Source of the DNA: Singulisphaera acidiphila DSM 18658
GTDB lineage: Bacteria; Planctomycetota; Planctomycetia; Isosphaerales; Isosphaeraceae
DNA: 64,000 nt
Direction: 5' to 3'
NCBI RefSeq assembly: GCF_000242455.2
Contig: NC_019892.1
Span: forward strand, 1,736,001 to 1,800,000
Positions 41,917 through 51,496 of the stretch are shown one piece after another. The notes beneath the pieces are model-generated. The model saw nothing but the letters and a program-made list of their open reading frames with translations. It made no database searches and was not told the DNA's origin. The position numbers and the translations under genes are program-made. Within the stretch, counting starts at the first letter, position 1. Each line of letters opens with the position of its first letter.

Positions 41917-43154
41917 TGGCCTTCAACAAACGCAAGGCTGGCGAAACTGACGCAGCAGGTGCGCTCGTGATCGACGGCCTGGTCGTACTTGAGGAGCGTG
42001 CCTCGCGCCGGTCCCATGGCGTGAAGCATGGTGTAGGCTGCGGCCAGTCCGCAGACCCGCCAACGATTCCCGATCTCGGCGGCCGTCCCGAACCAGCCGG
42101 CGGCGTCGTGCGCTGCCGCGCGAGCGAGCATCGCTGTGTCAAACGAACGCACCTCGGCCAGGATTTCCGGGTCGAGCGGATCCGGGTCGCCGAACTCGGG
42201 ACCGACATGGCAGAGGTCGATCCCGCCGATATACGCGACTTTCCTGCCGTTGGCCGCTTCCGAGGCGCGCAGGGCCTCGACGAATCGCCGGACGTCGTCG
42301 GACTCGATCGGGTCGGTCCCGGCGTCCATCAGGTCGTGGAACGAGCCGACCAGGATCGGCACGATCGAGAAGTCGCGGACTCCCCCCAGGAGATACTGAA
42401 GGAAGACCACCTGGAACTCGATCGAGTGTTCGGTTCGATGCGAGAGCTCGTCCTCGAACAAGTCTTGCCCGGCCAGCGCGGCGATTCGATCGACGTATTC
42501 TCGGTCGGTCCGGACGCGACCGAGCGGCGTCTCGAAGTCCTTGCGCGTGAGCGCGAACCGATTCCGGCAATACTGGTGCGCGACGCCCAGAATGACGAAC
42601 GTGTCGGCGTCGGACTGCTCGACCAATTCTTTATAAGACCAGGTGTAGACCAGGCCGCCGCGTTGAAAGTCGATGTGAGGGCTGAGCACGCCGCGAAGTC
42701 GGGACGGCAAGGTCTGAGGCTCAGGTCGCGGGACGCCCGAACCGTCGGCGTGAGCGAAGTAGCGGGCGAGCTGCGACCGGAGCGCGCGCTCCGTGCCGGC
42801 GTAGGACCGCCCGGCCAGGGCCGCCGGTCGGACCTGCTCGCGGCGGTACGACTCGTGGTAGGCGGCGAACGTCGGACCGTCGAGGACCAAGGCGCGATCG
42901 AGCTGGTCGACCAGTTCCTCGAGCTGCGCCGTGGTGATGAGCTGGCCGGTCTCACGGAGCACGCGGGCCTGGATCGCACTCAGCGGCGTCTCGCCGTCGA
43001 AGTGGCGGACGACCCACTGATAGCCGTCGATCGGAATCAAGACGGGCTCGGGAAAGACACCGAGCGGGTCGGTGATCGCCGCGTACACCTGCCCCTGGTG
43101 CTCGAACCGCTGCGCGGACAAGGGCCGGAGCTTCGGTCGGTCGAGGGACGCCAT
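41913..43154 (-). CDS. Memo-family protein (AmmeMemoRadiSam system protein B)
   Basis: A 413-residue protein whose C-terminal ~270 residues are the Memo fold: GVLSPHIDFQRGG near residue 165, GVAHQYCRNRFALTRKDF, then HSIEFQVVFLQYLLGG and the late IGGIDLCHVGPEFG. Memo is related to aromatic-ring dioxygenases and binds metal through histidines, which are kept here. In bacteria it often lies with AmmA and a radical SAM gene, absent here; the N-terminal ~150 residues are extra. ATG 43154 (MASLDRPKL) is chosen with AAGGAA eight bases upstream; the frame is open to 43412. It overlaps the hydrolase gene by four bases. Confidence 0.82.
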   Translation of the reverse strand: MASLDRPKLRPLSAQRFEHQGQVYAAITDPLGVFPEPVLIPIDGYQWVVRHFDGETPLSAIQARVLRETGQLITTAQLEELVDQLDRALVLDGPTFAAYHESYRREQVRPAALAGRSYAGTERALRSQLARYFAHADGSGVPRPEPQTLPSRLRGVLSPHIDFQRGGLVYTWSYKELVEQSDADTFVILGVAHQYCRNRFALTRKDFETPLGRVRTDREYVDRIAALAGQDLFEDELSHRTEHSIEFQVVFLQYLLGGVRDFSIVPILVGSFHDLMDAGTDPIESDDVRRFVEALRASEAANGRKVAYIGGIDLCHVGPEFGDPDPLDPEILAEVRSFDTAMLARAAAHDAAGWFGTAAEIGNRWRVCGLAAAYTMLHAMGPARGTLLKYDQAVDHERTCCVSFASLAFVEGQ

Positions 43155-43730
43155 CGTGACGTTCCTTGGGCTCACAAGGGCCGGGGATCCGTCGACGTGG
43201 CCCCGCGTCCACATTGGGCGCGGGAACAACGTCTTGGTTATTCTCCGGCGGGAACCCAGGCTCGTCAAGCGGCTCGACGCGGGCCCCTCGGGGGCAAGCC
43301 AATCAAAGGGAGCGGCCAGGCGGGGGGAGCAATCTCTCGGATCGGTTCCAGGCTCATCGAAAGGCTCCTCAGCTTGGCATCGACGGCTCTCGGGCCGGAT
43401 CGATGATGTCACTTTTTACGGGGGAAACGCCTCTGGTCTTTACTCGCTAGTGCAAATCGCGTTCCAATCTTAGAGGTCAGTGCCGTTCCATGGGTTCGGG
43501 GGGAGCTCTCATTTTATGGATGAGCGGATCTGCTTGGGGTGACCGCCTCGAAGCGAGCACGAATGCCCGATTCTCGAGCGGACGAGGCGAATGGAGCGGA
43601 TTGATGGGTGCCGAACGGGATGGTCTGGCGGGATAGGGCGATCTCTGATAGTTTTGCCGCGCCGGTGTCGAACGCGCTCCGGCGATCTTAATTGTGAGTC
43701 GAAGGCCAGTCCCACGGAGGAGGGTTGCCC
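43155..43730. other. Divergent intergenic region without a gene
   Basis: The 576 bases between the Memo gene and the TIGR03009 gene carry frames on both strands, but none has a known domain or ribosome-binding site. Promoters for both neighbours must lie here. The region shows no repeat. Confidence 0.45.
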
Positions 43731-44630
43731 ATGCGATGGTCCATAAGGATGGTCTTGTCTCTGGCCGTGGTGTTCTGGGGTCTCTCGATTTCGGGACGGC
43801 CGGCGACGGCGCAGCAACAGGCCAAGTCCGTGGCACCGGCCAAGGCTGCGGCTCCCCCCATCGATCCGGACGGGTCGCGGATGCAGTTGCTCCTGGCCAA
43901 GTGGGCGAAGCAGAGCACCCAGCTCCGGAGCCTGGACGTCAAGATCCGGCGGATCGACATGTCGTCCAAATGGGACGATGAGGAGTACGAGGGGCGGGCC
44001 ATGTTCAAGAGCCCGAACCAGGCCTGGCTCGACTTTCAGAAGGTCGTCGTCACGGAGGGGAAGCCCAATCAGCTTGTCCCGCACGAGCGGATCGTTTGTA
44101 CGGGCAAGCAAGTCTGGCAGTATCGCAGCGATACCCACCAGGTTTTCGTCCATGATCTCGGCCTGCAACAACGGCAACGCGCGCTTCAGGAAGGGCCGCT
44201 GCCGTTCCTGTTCAACTTCCAGGCGGACGAAGCGCGAAAGCGCTACCAGATGAAATTGATCTCGGAGGACCCGAAATCCTACGTGATCTCCGTTTTGCCG
44301 CTCTTGCCGATCGATAAGGAAAGCTTTAGTGCCGCATGGGTCGAACTCGACAAGACCATGCTCTTGCCGACCCAGATCGTCTTGCTCGATCCGGAAGGGA
44401 AGAGCAAGAAGCGGTTCGTGATGTCCGGCATCAAGCCGAACGCGCCGGTGATGGCGGAGAACTTCCAGGGCCAGAAGTTGGGCCCCCCCTGGAAGATCCT
44501 GTATAACAAGGAAGAGGGGCAAGCTGCGCCGGCCCCTGCCGTCGCCCCTGCTGAGGCTCCGCGAACCGGGGATGCCCGCCAGCCGCAGGCTCCCCAGCGC
44601 CGCGGTGTCCTTGGCAGCAAAGTCCGCTGA
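43731..44630 (+). CDS. TIGR03009-type exported protein
   Basis: A 299-residue planctomycete-specific secreted protein. A cleavable signal is visible (RMVLSLAVVFWGLSISGRPATA). The body holds the family's pattern LRSLDVKIRRIDMSSKWDD, YEGRAMFKSPNQAWLDF and TGKQVWQYRSDTHQVFVHDL, then LPFLFNFQADEARKRYQMKL; the C-terminus is alanine/proline-rich. The fold resembles LolA, so binding of a lipid or outer-membrane protein is a guess. GGAGGAGGG six bases before the ATG decides the start. A strong terminator follows, so this is a single-gene transcript. Confidence 0.82.
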   Translation: MRWSIRMVLSLAVVFWGLSISGRPATAQQQAKSVAPAKAAAPPIDPDGSRMQLLLAKWAKQSTQLRSLDVKIRRIDMSSKWDDEEYEGRAMFKSPNQAWLDFQKVVVTEGKPNQLVPHERIVCTGKQVWQYRSDTHQVFVHDLGLQQRQRALQEGPLPFLFNFQADEARKRYQMKLISEDPKSYVISVLPLLPIDKESFSAAWVELDKTMLLPTQIVLLDPEGKSKKRFVMSGIKPNAPVMAENFQGQKLGPPWKILYNKEEGQAAPAPAVAPAEAPRTGDARQPQAPQRRGVLGSKVR

Positions 44631-44662
44631 GCGCGATCGATTGAGGTGAAGCGTTCGTGGGA

Positions 44663-44696
44663 AGGCGAGGCCAGGGTGCCTCGCCTCTTTTTTTTT
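44663..44696 (+). terminator. Strong intrinsic terminator
   Basis: AGGCGAGGC (44663-44671) and GCCTCGCCT (44678-44686) form a perfect 9-bp stem with a CAGGGT loop, followed by C and nine T. It ends the TIGR03009 transcript 33 bases past its stop. No gene is supported between here and 44998. Confidence 0.92.
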
Positions 44697-44998
44697 CAGC
44701 CTGGGTTTCACCGACGCCGAGCCGGCAAACGAACTCGGCTGCGATTCCGGTCCTGGGCGAGGGCGAAAGCGGGCTGGGGCTTCCCCAGGGTGACCGTAAG
44801 TTTGACGGTGATTTTTCAGAGGCATATAATCGGTTGAGGTGGCCGGTCCTTCGGACCGTACCCCATTCTTCCTCTTGCACCGCCAAGACCGGGCGGGAGG
44901 GGGCGGTTGATGAGCCGGAACCCTATCGCCCCGGTGTTCCGGGGAGTTCGGTCGTGAGGTGGATGCCCCGGCTGATTCTCGGAGGGAGTCCGACTCCA

Positions 44999-47206
44999 AT
45001 GATTTGCCCGCGTGATTCAGGTCGTGGTCTGCTCTCCTGGGCGTTCTTCCTGACCGTTTTGACCCTGTTTCTCGGCGGTCTCGTCCAGGCCCAACCTCCC
45101 GCCGTGCCGGACGACTCCAATCCCGGCCAGTTCTTTACGATCACCGAACCGATCACCGGCAAGACGCTCGAGCAGGTTCGCGCGGCGACTCGGCAATTCG
45201 TCGATCGCAGCGCGGGGGTCGTGCAAGGCAAGTCCCCCATCCTCGTCTTTGAGTTCCGGCCAGGAGAAACGGCTCCGGGACGCAGTGATTTCGGGGCGTC
45301 GTACGACCTCGCCTTTTACATGATGAAGAATTTGGGGGGGGCCAAGACCACGGTGGCCTATGTCCCCGAACCGCTGAAGGGTTACGCCGTTCTCGCCGCC
45401 TTGGCCTGCGATGAGATCGTCATGGGGTCGCAGGCCACACTCGGGCCGATCACCCCGGAGGACGAGACCCCGCGCCGGGATATCGGCGACAACATCCGAG
45501 CGCTGGCCGACACCAAAGTCCGTGATCGTGACCTCTTGCTCGGCATGGTCGACCGGACCGCCGATCTCCGCGCGATCCGGACCACGGATAAGCAGATACA
45601 TTATGTGATGGCCGACAACCTGGCCGAGTTCAAGAAGACGCACCAGGTGCTCGAGGACAACCCCGCCTGGGAAGGGGGCCAACGTGGTGTCATCACCGCT
45701 CAGCGTGCCCGCGACGAGGGGTTCTCCAAACTGACGGCCGACAACCCGGTCGAACTGGCGAAGACCTACCGGCTCTCGGGCCGCTCCACGGTCGATGATC
45801 CGACGTTGGGGCAAGTGATCCGACCGGTCTGGATCAAGATCGACGGGCCGCTCGACATCGTCAAGAAGTCGTATCTGGTCCGCCGGATCGAGCAGGCCCG
45901 CCAGGAGAAGGTGAACTTGGTCTTCTTCGAGTTCAACAGCGAAGGGGGCATCGACATGGCGGCCGATGCCATCGCTGACACGATCGCCGGGATCAAGGAC
46001 ATGAAGACCGTCGCGTTTATCAACGACCGCGCAATCGGGGTGTCGATCCTGGCTGCGCTCGCCTGCAACGAGATCGTCTTCGGCAAAGATTCGGAGATGG
46101 GGGATGTCCGCCAGCTCGTGGTCGGTCGGGGGCAGGTCGTCCCCTTGAACGAGGGCCAGGTCAGGGCGATCGCCAATCGGGCCGCGAACCTCGCCGAACA
46201 GAAGGGCCACCCCGTCGCCGTTGCTCGTGCCATGGTGGACCCCGAGGTGGAAGTCGTGGAGGCCACCGATGCCAAGACGGGGGCCGTGACTCAGGTCCTT
46301 CAGGCGGATATTCAGGCCGAACCGGGCCGTTTTCTCAATCCGAGGGTCCGCAAGAGTGGCGGCGAAGTCCTGACAGTGACGGCCGCCGACGCGGCCTCTT
46401 ACGGCCTCGGGCAATCGGTCAATGAGAAAGAGGACTTCCTCGCCCTCTACGGGCTTCGAGGGAAATTGATCCGAATCGATGGGCCGACATGGGTCGATAC
46501 GCTGGTGACGGTCCTGACCGACCCGATCGTGAGCTGGATCCTCTTGTTCGTCGGCCTTTTCATGCTGGTTCTGGAGCTCAAGCTGCCCGGGATCGGCCTG
46601 CCGGCGATCACGTCGGCCCTGGCCTTCCTGCTCTTCTTCTGGAGCCATTACCTCAGTGGAACCGCCGACCAACTGGAGATCATCCTGTTCCTGGTCGGCC
46701 TCATCTGCCTGGCGCTCGAGCTGTTCGTCTTCCCCGGCTTCGGCGTGTTCGGGATGAGCGGAGTGCTCCTGATCCTGACCAGCATCGTGATGGCCAGTCA
46801 CACATTTGTTTGGCCGACGCAAGAATATGAGTATCGTGAGCTGGCTTATACCCTGATCCAGATCACCGTGGCCATGGTGGCGGTCGGGGCTGGCGCGGTG
46901 GTGATCGCCCGCTATTTTCCATCCTTACCGCTCTTCAACCGGCTGGTCCTCAAGCCTGAGCCTTGGACCGGGTCCGGTCTCGATGACCCGATCGTCAAGC
47001 CGTCGCTCGAAGGGTATGAATCGCTCGCGTACCTGATTGGCGAGACCGGTCGGACGACGACCATGCTGCGCCCGTCGGGGAAAGCTCGGTTTGGAGACAT
47101 GCTCCTCGACGTGACCGCCGACGGCTACTTTATTGAACCGGACAGCCTGGTCGAGGTGATCGACGTCCACGGATCACGGGTGACCGTCAAACGCCTTGGC
47201 GCTTGA
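44999..47206 (+). CDS. NfeD1-type membrane protein with two ClpP-like domains
   Basis: A 735-residue protein of the membrane ClpP-class/NfeD family. A signal (LLSWAFFLTVLTLFLGGLVQAQ) is followed by two ClpP/crotonase-like domains (about 25-165 and 265-480), each ending in the helix after the active site: VLAALACDEIVMG and ILAALACNEIVFG. Four or more membrane helices and a cytoplasmic OB-fold NfeD domain follow (LIGETGRTTTMLRPSGKARF). In true NfeD1b proteases a serine sits about nine residues before the DEI; here neither copy has serine at that spot (glycine/proline context), so catalysis may be lost. The ATG at 44999 has GGAGGGAG ten bases upstream; ATG 44963 is possible. Clustered with NfeD and flotillin genes. 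Confidence 0.85.
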   Translation: MICPRDSGRGLLSWAFFLTVLTLFLGGLVQAQPPAVPDDSNPGQFFTITEPITGKTLEQVRAATRQFVDRSAGVVQGKSPILVFEFRPGETAPGRSDFGASYDLAFYMMKNLGGAKTTVAYVPEPLKGYAVLAALACDEIVMGSQATLGPITPEDETPRRDIGDNIRALADTKVRDRDLLLGMVDRTADLRAIRTTDKQIHYVMADNLAEFKKTHQVLEDNPAWEGGQRGVITAQRARDEGFSKLTADNPVELAKTYRLSGRSTVDDPTLGQVIRPVWIKIDGPLDIVKKSYLVRRIEQARQEKVNLVFFEFNSEGGIDMAADAIADTIAGIKDMKTVAFINDRAIGVSILAALACNEIVFGKDSEMGDVRQLVVGRGQVVPLNEGQVRAIANRAANLAEQKGHPVAVARAMVDPEVEVVEATDAKTGAVTQVLQADIQAEPGRFLNPRVRKSGGEVLTVTAADAASYGLGQSVNEKEDFLALYGLRGKLIRIDGPTWVDTLVTVLTDPIVSWILLFVGLFMLVLELKLPGIGLPAITSALAFLLFFWSHYLSGTADQLEIILFLVGLICLALELFVFPGFGVFGMSGVLLILTSIVMASHTFVWPTQEYEYRELAYTLIQITVAMVAVGAGAVVIARYFPSLPLFNRLVLKPEPWTGSGLDDPIVKPSLEGYESLAYLIGETGRTTTMLRPSGKARFGDMLLDVTADGYFIEPDSLVEVIDVHGSRVTVKRLGA

Positions 47207-47374
47207 GCCCGGACGACCGGCCAGCAAATCGGCAATGTTCCGGAAGAGAATTAGCTTTCGGTCCTCCGAGTGATTTAAACTACGGAAGGGGCGTTGACTC
47301 ATCGAGTAACAACGATGGCTCGTCCAACTTGACGGAATGTCTCCCAGTTCCCCCCTGGTGAAAGTGTGGGAGTC

Positions 47375-47935
47375 ATGAGCACGCTGGCCTGGCCGCTCCT
47401 TCTGCTTGCGTTTGGCCTGATTCTGTTGATCGCTGAAGTGTTCATTCCGTCGGGTGGGTTAATCGGCCTGCTGGCCTTGTGCTGCCTGGCCTTGAGTCTC
47501 TGGAGGGCGTTTGAACGGTCGACCGAACTGGGGCTGATGTTCCTGCTGGCCGATTTTCTCCTGATGCCCATGGTGATCGTCCTGGGGGTCTACCTCTGGC
47601 CGAAAACTCCGATGGGCAAACGGGTCCTCCTGAAACCTCCTGCTCCTGAGGACATTGAGGCGTCGCATTCGAGCCAAAGGCTGGATCACCTGGTCGGCCA
47701 GTTGGGCCGGGCATTGACCCCGTTGCGGCCTTCGGGCATGGTCGACTTTGACGGTCGCCGGCTCGACGGGCTCGCCGAAGAGGGGCTGATCCCGACGGGA
47801 TCGCTGGTCCAGGCCATTCGGGTTCGCGGTGGCCAACTCATTGTTCGGACGGCGCACGACCCGACCTTGGAAGAGGCCCTGGCCCGACCTGAACCCAAAC
47901 CTGAATCCGAATCTGACTCGGCGGACCTGTTCTGA
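47375..47935 (+). CDS. NfeD-family membrane protein
   Basis: A 186-residue short NfeD: two or three membrane helices (LLLLAFGLILLIAEVF, GLIGLLALCCLALSLW, FLLADFLLMPMVIVLGVYLW) and a C-terminal OB-like domain with QLGRALTPLRPSGMVDFDGRR and SLVQAIRVRGGQLIV. The tail (PEPKPESESDSADLF) is acidic and unstructured. NfeD proteins bind flotillin-like proteins in the membrane, and the floA gene follows by 136 bases. The ATG at 47375 is preceded by GGGAG; the GTG at 47366 would add three residues. Confidence 0.88.
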   Translation: MSTLAWPLLLLAFGLILLIAEVFIPSGGLIGLLALCCLALSLWRAFERSTELGLMFLLADFLLMPMVIVLGVYLWPKTPMGKRVLLKPPAPEDIEASHSSQRLDHLVGQLGRALTPLRPSGMVDFDGRRLDGLAEEGLIPTGSLVQAIRVRGGQLIVRTAHDPTLEEALARPEPKPESESDSADLF

Positions 47936-48071
47936 TGTGATTCATGCGACGTGGCCTATCGTGGCAACCCCTTTTTTTCCGTGAACCGGCGACGAATCGC
48001 TTTCTCCGCCGCCACCGGCTTCGACGCTCAACGACGGCCCGAGAGGGGCCGTTCATACGAGAGGACTCCGA

Positions 48072-49139
48072 ATGAGCTTCACCCTGTTGGCGCAAGGACC
48101 AGGACCGATGTCTGCCTGGTCGACTTACGTCGTGCTCGGGATCATCGCAATCGCGATGTTCTCACTCGTGGCGTGTATCTTCTTTGCGAAATACTTTAAC
48201 CTTTGGATCCAGGCGAAGATGACCGGCGCCAACGTCGGGATCCTCGAGCTGGTCGGGATGTCGTTCCGGAAGGTGAACCCCAACATCATCGTTCGCTCGA
48301 AGATCATGGCCTATCAGGCTGGTCTTGCCGAGAAGGACGGGGTGACCACCCAGAGCCTCGAGGCGCACTACCTGGCCGGTGGCAATGTGCCGAACGTCGT
48401 TCGCGCCCTGATCGCCGCCAACCGGGCGGATATCCCCCTCTCCTACAAACGCGCCGCCGCCATCGACCTGGCCGGCCGAAACGTCCTCGAAGCCGTCCAG
48501 ACGAGCGTCAATCCGAAGGTGATCCCCTGCCCCGACCCGTCGCAGGGACGCCTCACCATTGACGGTGTGGCCAAGAACGGCATTCAACTCAAGGTGAAGG
48601 CCAAGGTGACCGTCCGGACGAACATCGACCGGCTGGTCGGCGGTGCCACTGACGAGACGATCATCGCTCGAGTCGGCGAAGGCATCGTCAACGCCATCGG
48701 CTCGGCCGACACCCACAACCAGGTGCTCGAGAAGCCCGACTCGATCTCCAAGCGCGTCCTTGAGAAGGGGCTCGACGCCGGGACCGCCTACGAGATCCTC
48801 TCGATCGACATCGCCGACATCGACGTGGGCGACAATATTGGAGCCAATCTCCAGGCGCTTCAGGCGGAGGCCGACACCCGCGTGGCCCGGGCCAAGGCCG
48901 AAGAGCGACGCGCCTTTGCCGTGGCCTCCGAGCAGGAGATGATCGCCCAGGTCCAGTCCAACCGAGCGAAGGTCGTTCTGGCCGAGGCCGAGGTACCGCT
49001 CGCCATCGCTGAGGCGTTCCGGCAGGGAAATCTCGGGGTCACTGACTATTACCACCTGCGCAACATTCAGGCCGACACCGAGATGAGGTCCGCCATCGGC
49101 GGCACCGGCAACTCGCGGCGCGAGGTGACCAGCGGCTGA
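48072..49139 (+). CDS. floA: Flotillin-like protein FloA
   Basis: A 355-residue UPF0365/YqfA-type flotillin. One N-terminal membrane segment ([21 protein letters not shown]) is followed by the conserved [20 protein letters not shown], the [21 protein letters not shown] prohibitin-like segment and [19 protein letters not shown] coiled coil. It should assemble into membrane microdomain platforms with the NfeD protein encoded upstream and, in Bacillus, affects protein secretion and membrane fluidity. The ATG at 48072 has GAGG six bases upstream. The length equals the family standard. Confidence 0.95.
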   Translation: MSFTLLAQGPGPMSAWSTYVVLGIIAIAMFSLVACIFFAKYFNLWIQAKMTGANVGILELVGMSFRKVNPNIIVRSKIMAYQAGLAEKDGVTTQSLEAHYLAGGNVPNVVRALIAANRADIPLSYKRAAAIDLAGRNVLEAVQTSVNPKVIPCPDPSQGRLTIDGVAKNGIQLKVKAKVTVRTNIDRLVGGATDETIIARVGEGIVNAIGSADTHNQVLEKPDSISKRVLEKGLDAGTAYEILSIDIADIDVGDNIGANLQALQAEADTRVARAKAEERRAFAVASEQEMIAQVQSNRAKVVLAEAEVPLAIAEAFRQGNLGVTDYYHLRNIQADTEMRSAIGGTGNSRREVTSG

Positions 49140-49145
49140 CCTCTT

Positions 49146-49195
49146 CACCGGCGGCTGCGCTCGGCTCGGTCGGTTTGACCGAGCCGACGCCGGTG
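49146..49195 (+). terminator. Long hairpin after floA
   Basis: TCGGCTCGGTC (49161-49171) pairs perfectly with GACCGAGCCGA (49177-49187) around GGTTT; the base is extended by CACCGGCG (49146) with CGCCGGTG (to 49195). No T-run follows. It could be a weak terminator or an mRNA-processing/stability element separating floA from the next gene. Confidence 0.5.
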
Positions 49196-49220
49196 CCCCA
49201 AGAGATCGGAGGGTAAGTCG

Positions 49221-49928
49221 GTGGGAAATGGTGTGAATCTCTTTCAATTCATCGTTCCTTTAACTTTCCTGGCCATCTGGGCGTTGACCTCCTTGATCAA
49301 CCGGGAAGCCCAGCCGCTTCCGCCAAGGACGGGGCGACCTCCAGGTCCTCCCGGGCCGAGGCCGACGGGATCATCAGGGGGGCCTCCTTCATTGGCCCGT
49401 CCGCCGGATCGCCGGATGGAACCGTTCTCTCGCGACTCGTCGGGGAGATCCACGACCGACGTGAACCAAGGCCGGCGGCCGCCGGCGCGGCCCGATGATG
49501 AGATTCTCATCATCGACGGCGATCCCCGTCGGTCGGCCCCGTCGCTCGGGACGCGGCCCAACCCGGCGCCGGGATCGCGACGGGGGCCTCGCCCTCGGAC
49601 CGCGCAGGTGACGCCCTCGAAGCGGCCAGAGGTGGCGACTCCACGTGCCCTGAGCGCGTCGATGAGCCCCGAACCGGCCGGGCAACTGACCCGGCAAATG
49701 GATCTTACGCCGCTCAAGAAGATGGTGATGCCGCTGTCGACCCCGGTGAGCCAGGAGGTCGCCGCGATCCCGCATTCCCCGCCCAAGTCGGCCGTCCTGG
49801 CTGCCCTCTCGAGCGATGAGATCATGCTCCTCCTGAGCTCCCCGGCGAAGCTCCGCGAGGCCATTATCCTCAACGAGTTGCTCCAGCCCCCGCTCAGCCT
49901 TCGAGGAAAGCGGTCTCGCCTCTATTGA
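49221..49928 (+). CDS. Proline-rich membrane-anchored hypothetical protein
   Basis: A 235-residue protein. The N-terminus is a single membrane helix (FQFIVPLTFLAIWALTSL), then about 150 residues rich in proline, arginine and serine and probably disordered, and an ordered C-terminal helical piece (LAALSSDEIMLLLSSPAKL, REAIILNELLQPPLSLRG). I recognise no family; the end recalls planctomycete hypothetical proteins next to floA. It begins with GTG at 49221, with GGAGGG nine bases upstream, and follows floA by 82 bases, so it probably belongs to the same membrane-organisation group. Confidence 0.7.
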   Translation: MGNGVNLFQFIVPLTFLAIWALTSLINREAQPLPPRTGRPPGPPGPRPTGSSGGPPSLARPPDRRMEPFSRDSSGRSTTDVNQGRRPPARPDDEILIIDGDPRRSAPSLGTRPNPAPGSRRGPRPRTAQVTPSKRPEVATPRALSASMSPEPAGQLTRQMDLTPLKKMVMPLSTPVSQEVAAIPHSPPKSAVLAALSSDEIMLLLSSPAKLREAIILNELLQPPLSLRGKRSRLY

Positions 49929-50442
49929 TTGATCCCGGCGGCGCCGCTTGCGTGCTGGAGCGGTGCCCCTCTCTCCCTTCTTCTTCTCCCTCCTCGCCTG
50001 CTTTCATCCCTGCCGACCTTCGTGGCGACCGCGAACCAACGGACCCTGAAACGGCCTGCTCGTTCGGCCGCGCGCCACAATCTCGTGAGCGGCAATCGGT
50101 ACAACCCATGTAACAGGCGCATCGGCGCAGGACGCGGGATCTTCGTCCTTTCGCCTAGATTGGCTTGACCTTAGAGTCTGGGCGATCGTTCACTCTCGCC
50201 GGACCGAAACCGCCCGAGAGGTCGAGCGGCTTCGCGATCTGGGGGCTCTCGTTTCGATCAAGTCCTTTCGGATATGGGCCGATGTAAAAACGGGAATCAA
50301 GCTGATCCCTTTTGCCTGCCAAATGAATTGGCTCTCACGTCAGTTTCGGGTGGCATCTCCACGGATGGATTGCGTCCCCTTCCACGACGCATTTGTCGCT
50401 CCCTGAGCTTCTAAATACGACGCCGAACGACGGAGATGCTCT
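49929..50442. other. Intergenic region without a gene
   Basis: The stretch separates the floA group from the thioredoxin-like gene. Short frames exist on both strands without similarity or ribosome-binding sites. No terminator or repeat is evident. Confidence 0.4.
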
Positions 50443-51462
50443 ATGACTCATCGCAAGTCCCGATCGATCGGGATGGGCCTTGTCGCCCTCCTTGGATTCG
50501 GTTTGGTATGGCTGGATGGGAGAGTGGCCGAAGGCGCGGGACCCGCCGGGATCGAATGGCGATCCGACCTTCAACGCGCCAATGCCGAGGCCAAGGCCAA
50601 ACAGCGGCTCCTCTGGGTCCAGTTTACGGGGTCTTGGTGCCATTTTTGCACGCTGATGGATGGTGAATCGTTTATTCATCCCAAAATCGTCGGACAGTCC
50701 CGCCAACATTTCGTTCCCATTAAACTTCAATGCGACACAAATGAAGAAGTCGCCGCGCAACTCGGCGTGACCGGCCTTCCGGCGACGATCCTTGTCTCTC
50801 CCTCGGGCGAGATTGTCGCCAAGCACGAGGGATATCTGGACCCCGAGTCGTTCCACGCTTTCCTCGAATCGGCCCGAGCCCGGATGGCAAGGGCGGCGGT
50901 CGCGAAAGCGACAGCCCCCGCCCGAGGGGCGAAGACGGCTTCTGACTCCCCCGCACCCCCCACTCCTCCCCCTGCCCGCGTCGAGGCGAGCCTGGCGCTG
51001 TCCGGCTTTTGTCCGGTCAGCCTGGTCCAGGATCATCGTCTCGTCCAGGGACAGAACGCCGTGAGCCTGGAGCACGAGGGTCACGTCTATCGCTTCGCCA
51101 ACCCTGTCGTTCGTGATACGTTCCAGCGGCAACCGGAGCGGTTCATCCCGGTCAACAGTGGCCGCTGCCCGGTCAAACAGGTCGACCGAGGCCAGGCCAA
51201 GTCGGGTGAGGCCCGCTTCGGCGTCCTCTTCCAGGGCCACCTCTACCTCTGCTCCGACGACACCAGCCGCGTTCAGTTTATGAAGAACCCCGAGCGTTAT
51301 TGTCACGTCGACCTGGCCGACCGGGGGCTCTGCCCACACTGCTGGGGGCACGACTTCGTGCTCGCCAAGGGGCAGCCGCAATGGTCGCCGACCCGTGATG
51401 AGTTTCGTGACTCGACCGCCGAACTTGCGGCTCGCCGTTCCGAGGCCTCAACCCGTCGCTGA
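50443..51462 (+). CDS. Exported thioredoxin-like protein with C-terminal YHS-like repeats
   Basis: A 339-residue protein with an N-terminal signal (IGMGLVALLGFGLVWLDG). The thioredoxin-like domain (about 35-150) carries WCHFC as the redox centre, LLWVQFTGSW before it and the cis-proline loop GLPATILVSPSG. A proline/alanine linker leads to two related C-terminal units (GFCPVSLV...YRFANPVVRDTF and GRCPVKQV...YLCSDDTSRVQF), each with the FxxxPERF/YxxVD pattern, like YHS metal-binding domains, then CPHC near residue 310. I infer periplasmic thiol-disulfide exchange coupled to metal, perhaps copper. ATG at 50443 has GGAG eight bases upstream. Confidence 0.8.
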   Translation: MTHRKSRSIGMGLVALLGFGLVWLDGRVAEGAGPAGIEWRSDLQRANAEAKAKQRLLWVQFTGSWCHFCTLMDGESFIHPKIVGQSRQHFVPIKLQCDTNEEVAAQLGVTGLPATILVSPSGEIVAKHEGYLDPESFHAFLESARARMARAAVAKATAPARGAKTASDSPAPPTPPPARVEASLALSGFCPVSLVQDHRLVQGQNAVSLEHEGHVYRFANPVVRDTFQRQPERFIPVNSGRCPVKQVDRGQAKSGEARFGVLFQGHLYLCSDDTSRVQFMKNPERYCHVDLADRGLCPHCWGHDFVLAKGQPQWSPTRDEFRDSTAELAARRSEASTRR

Positions 51463-51496
51463 GGGGAATCGCCTGCTAGCAGGAGGTACAAGCCCG

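Noticed and set aside
45017..46822. 601-codon open frame opposite the NfeD1 gene
   Set aside because: Antisense to a protein with signal, ClpP-like and NfeD domains; the antisense product shows only composition bias.
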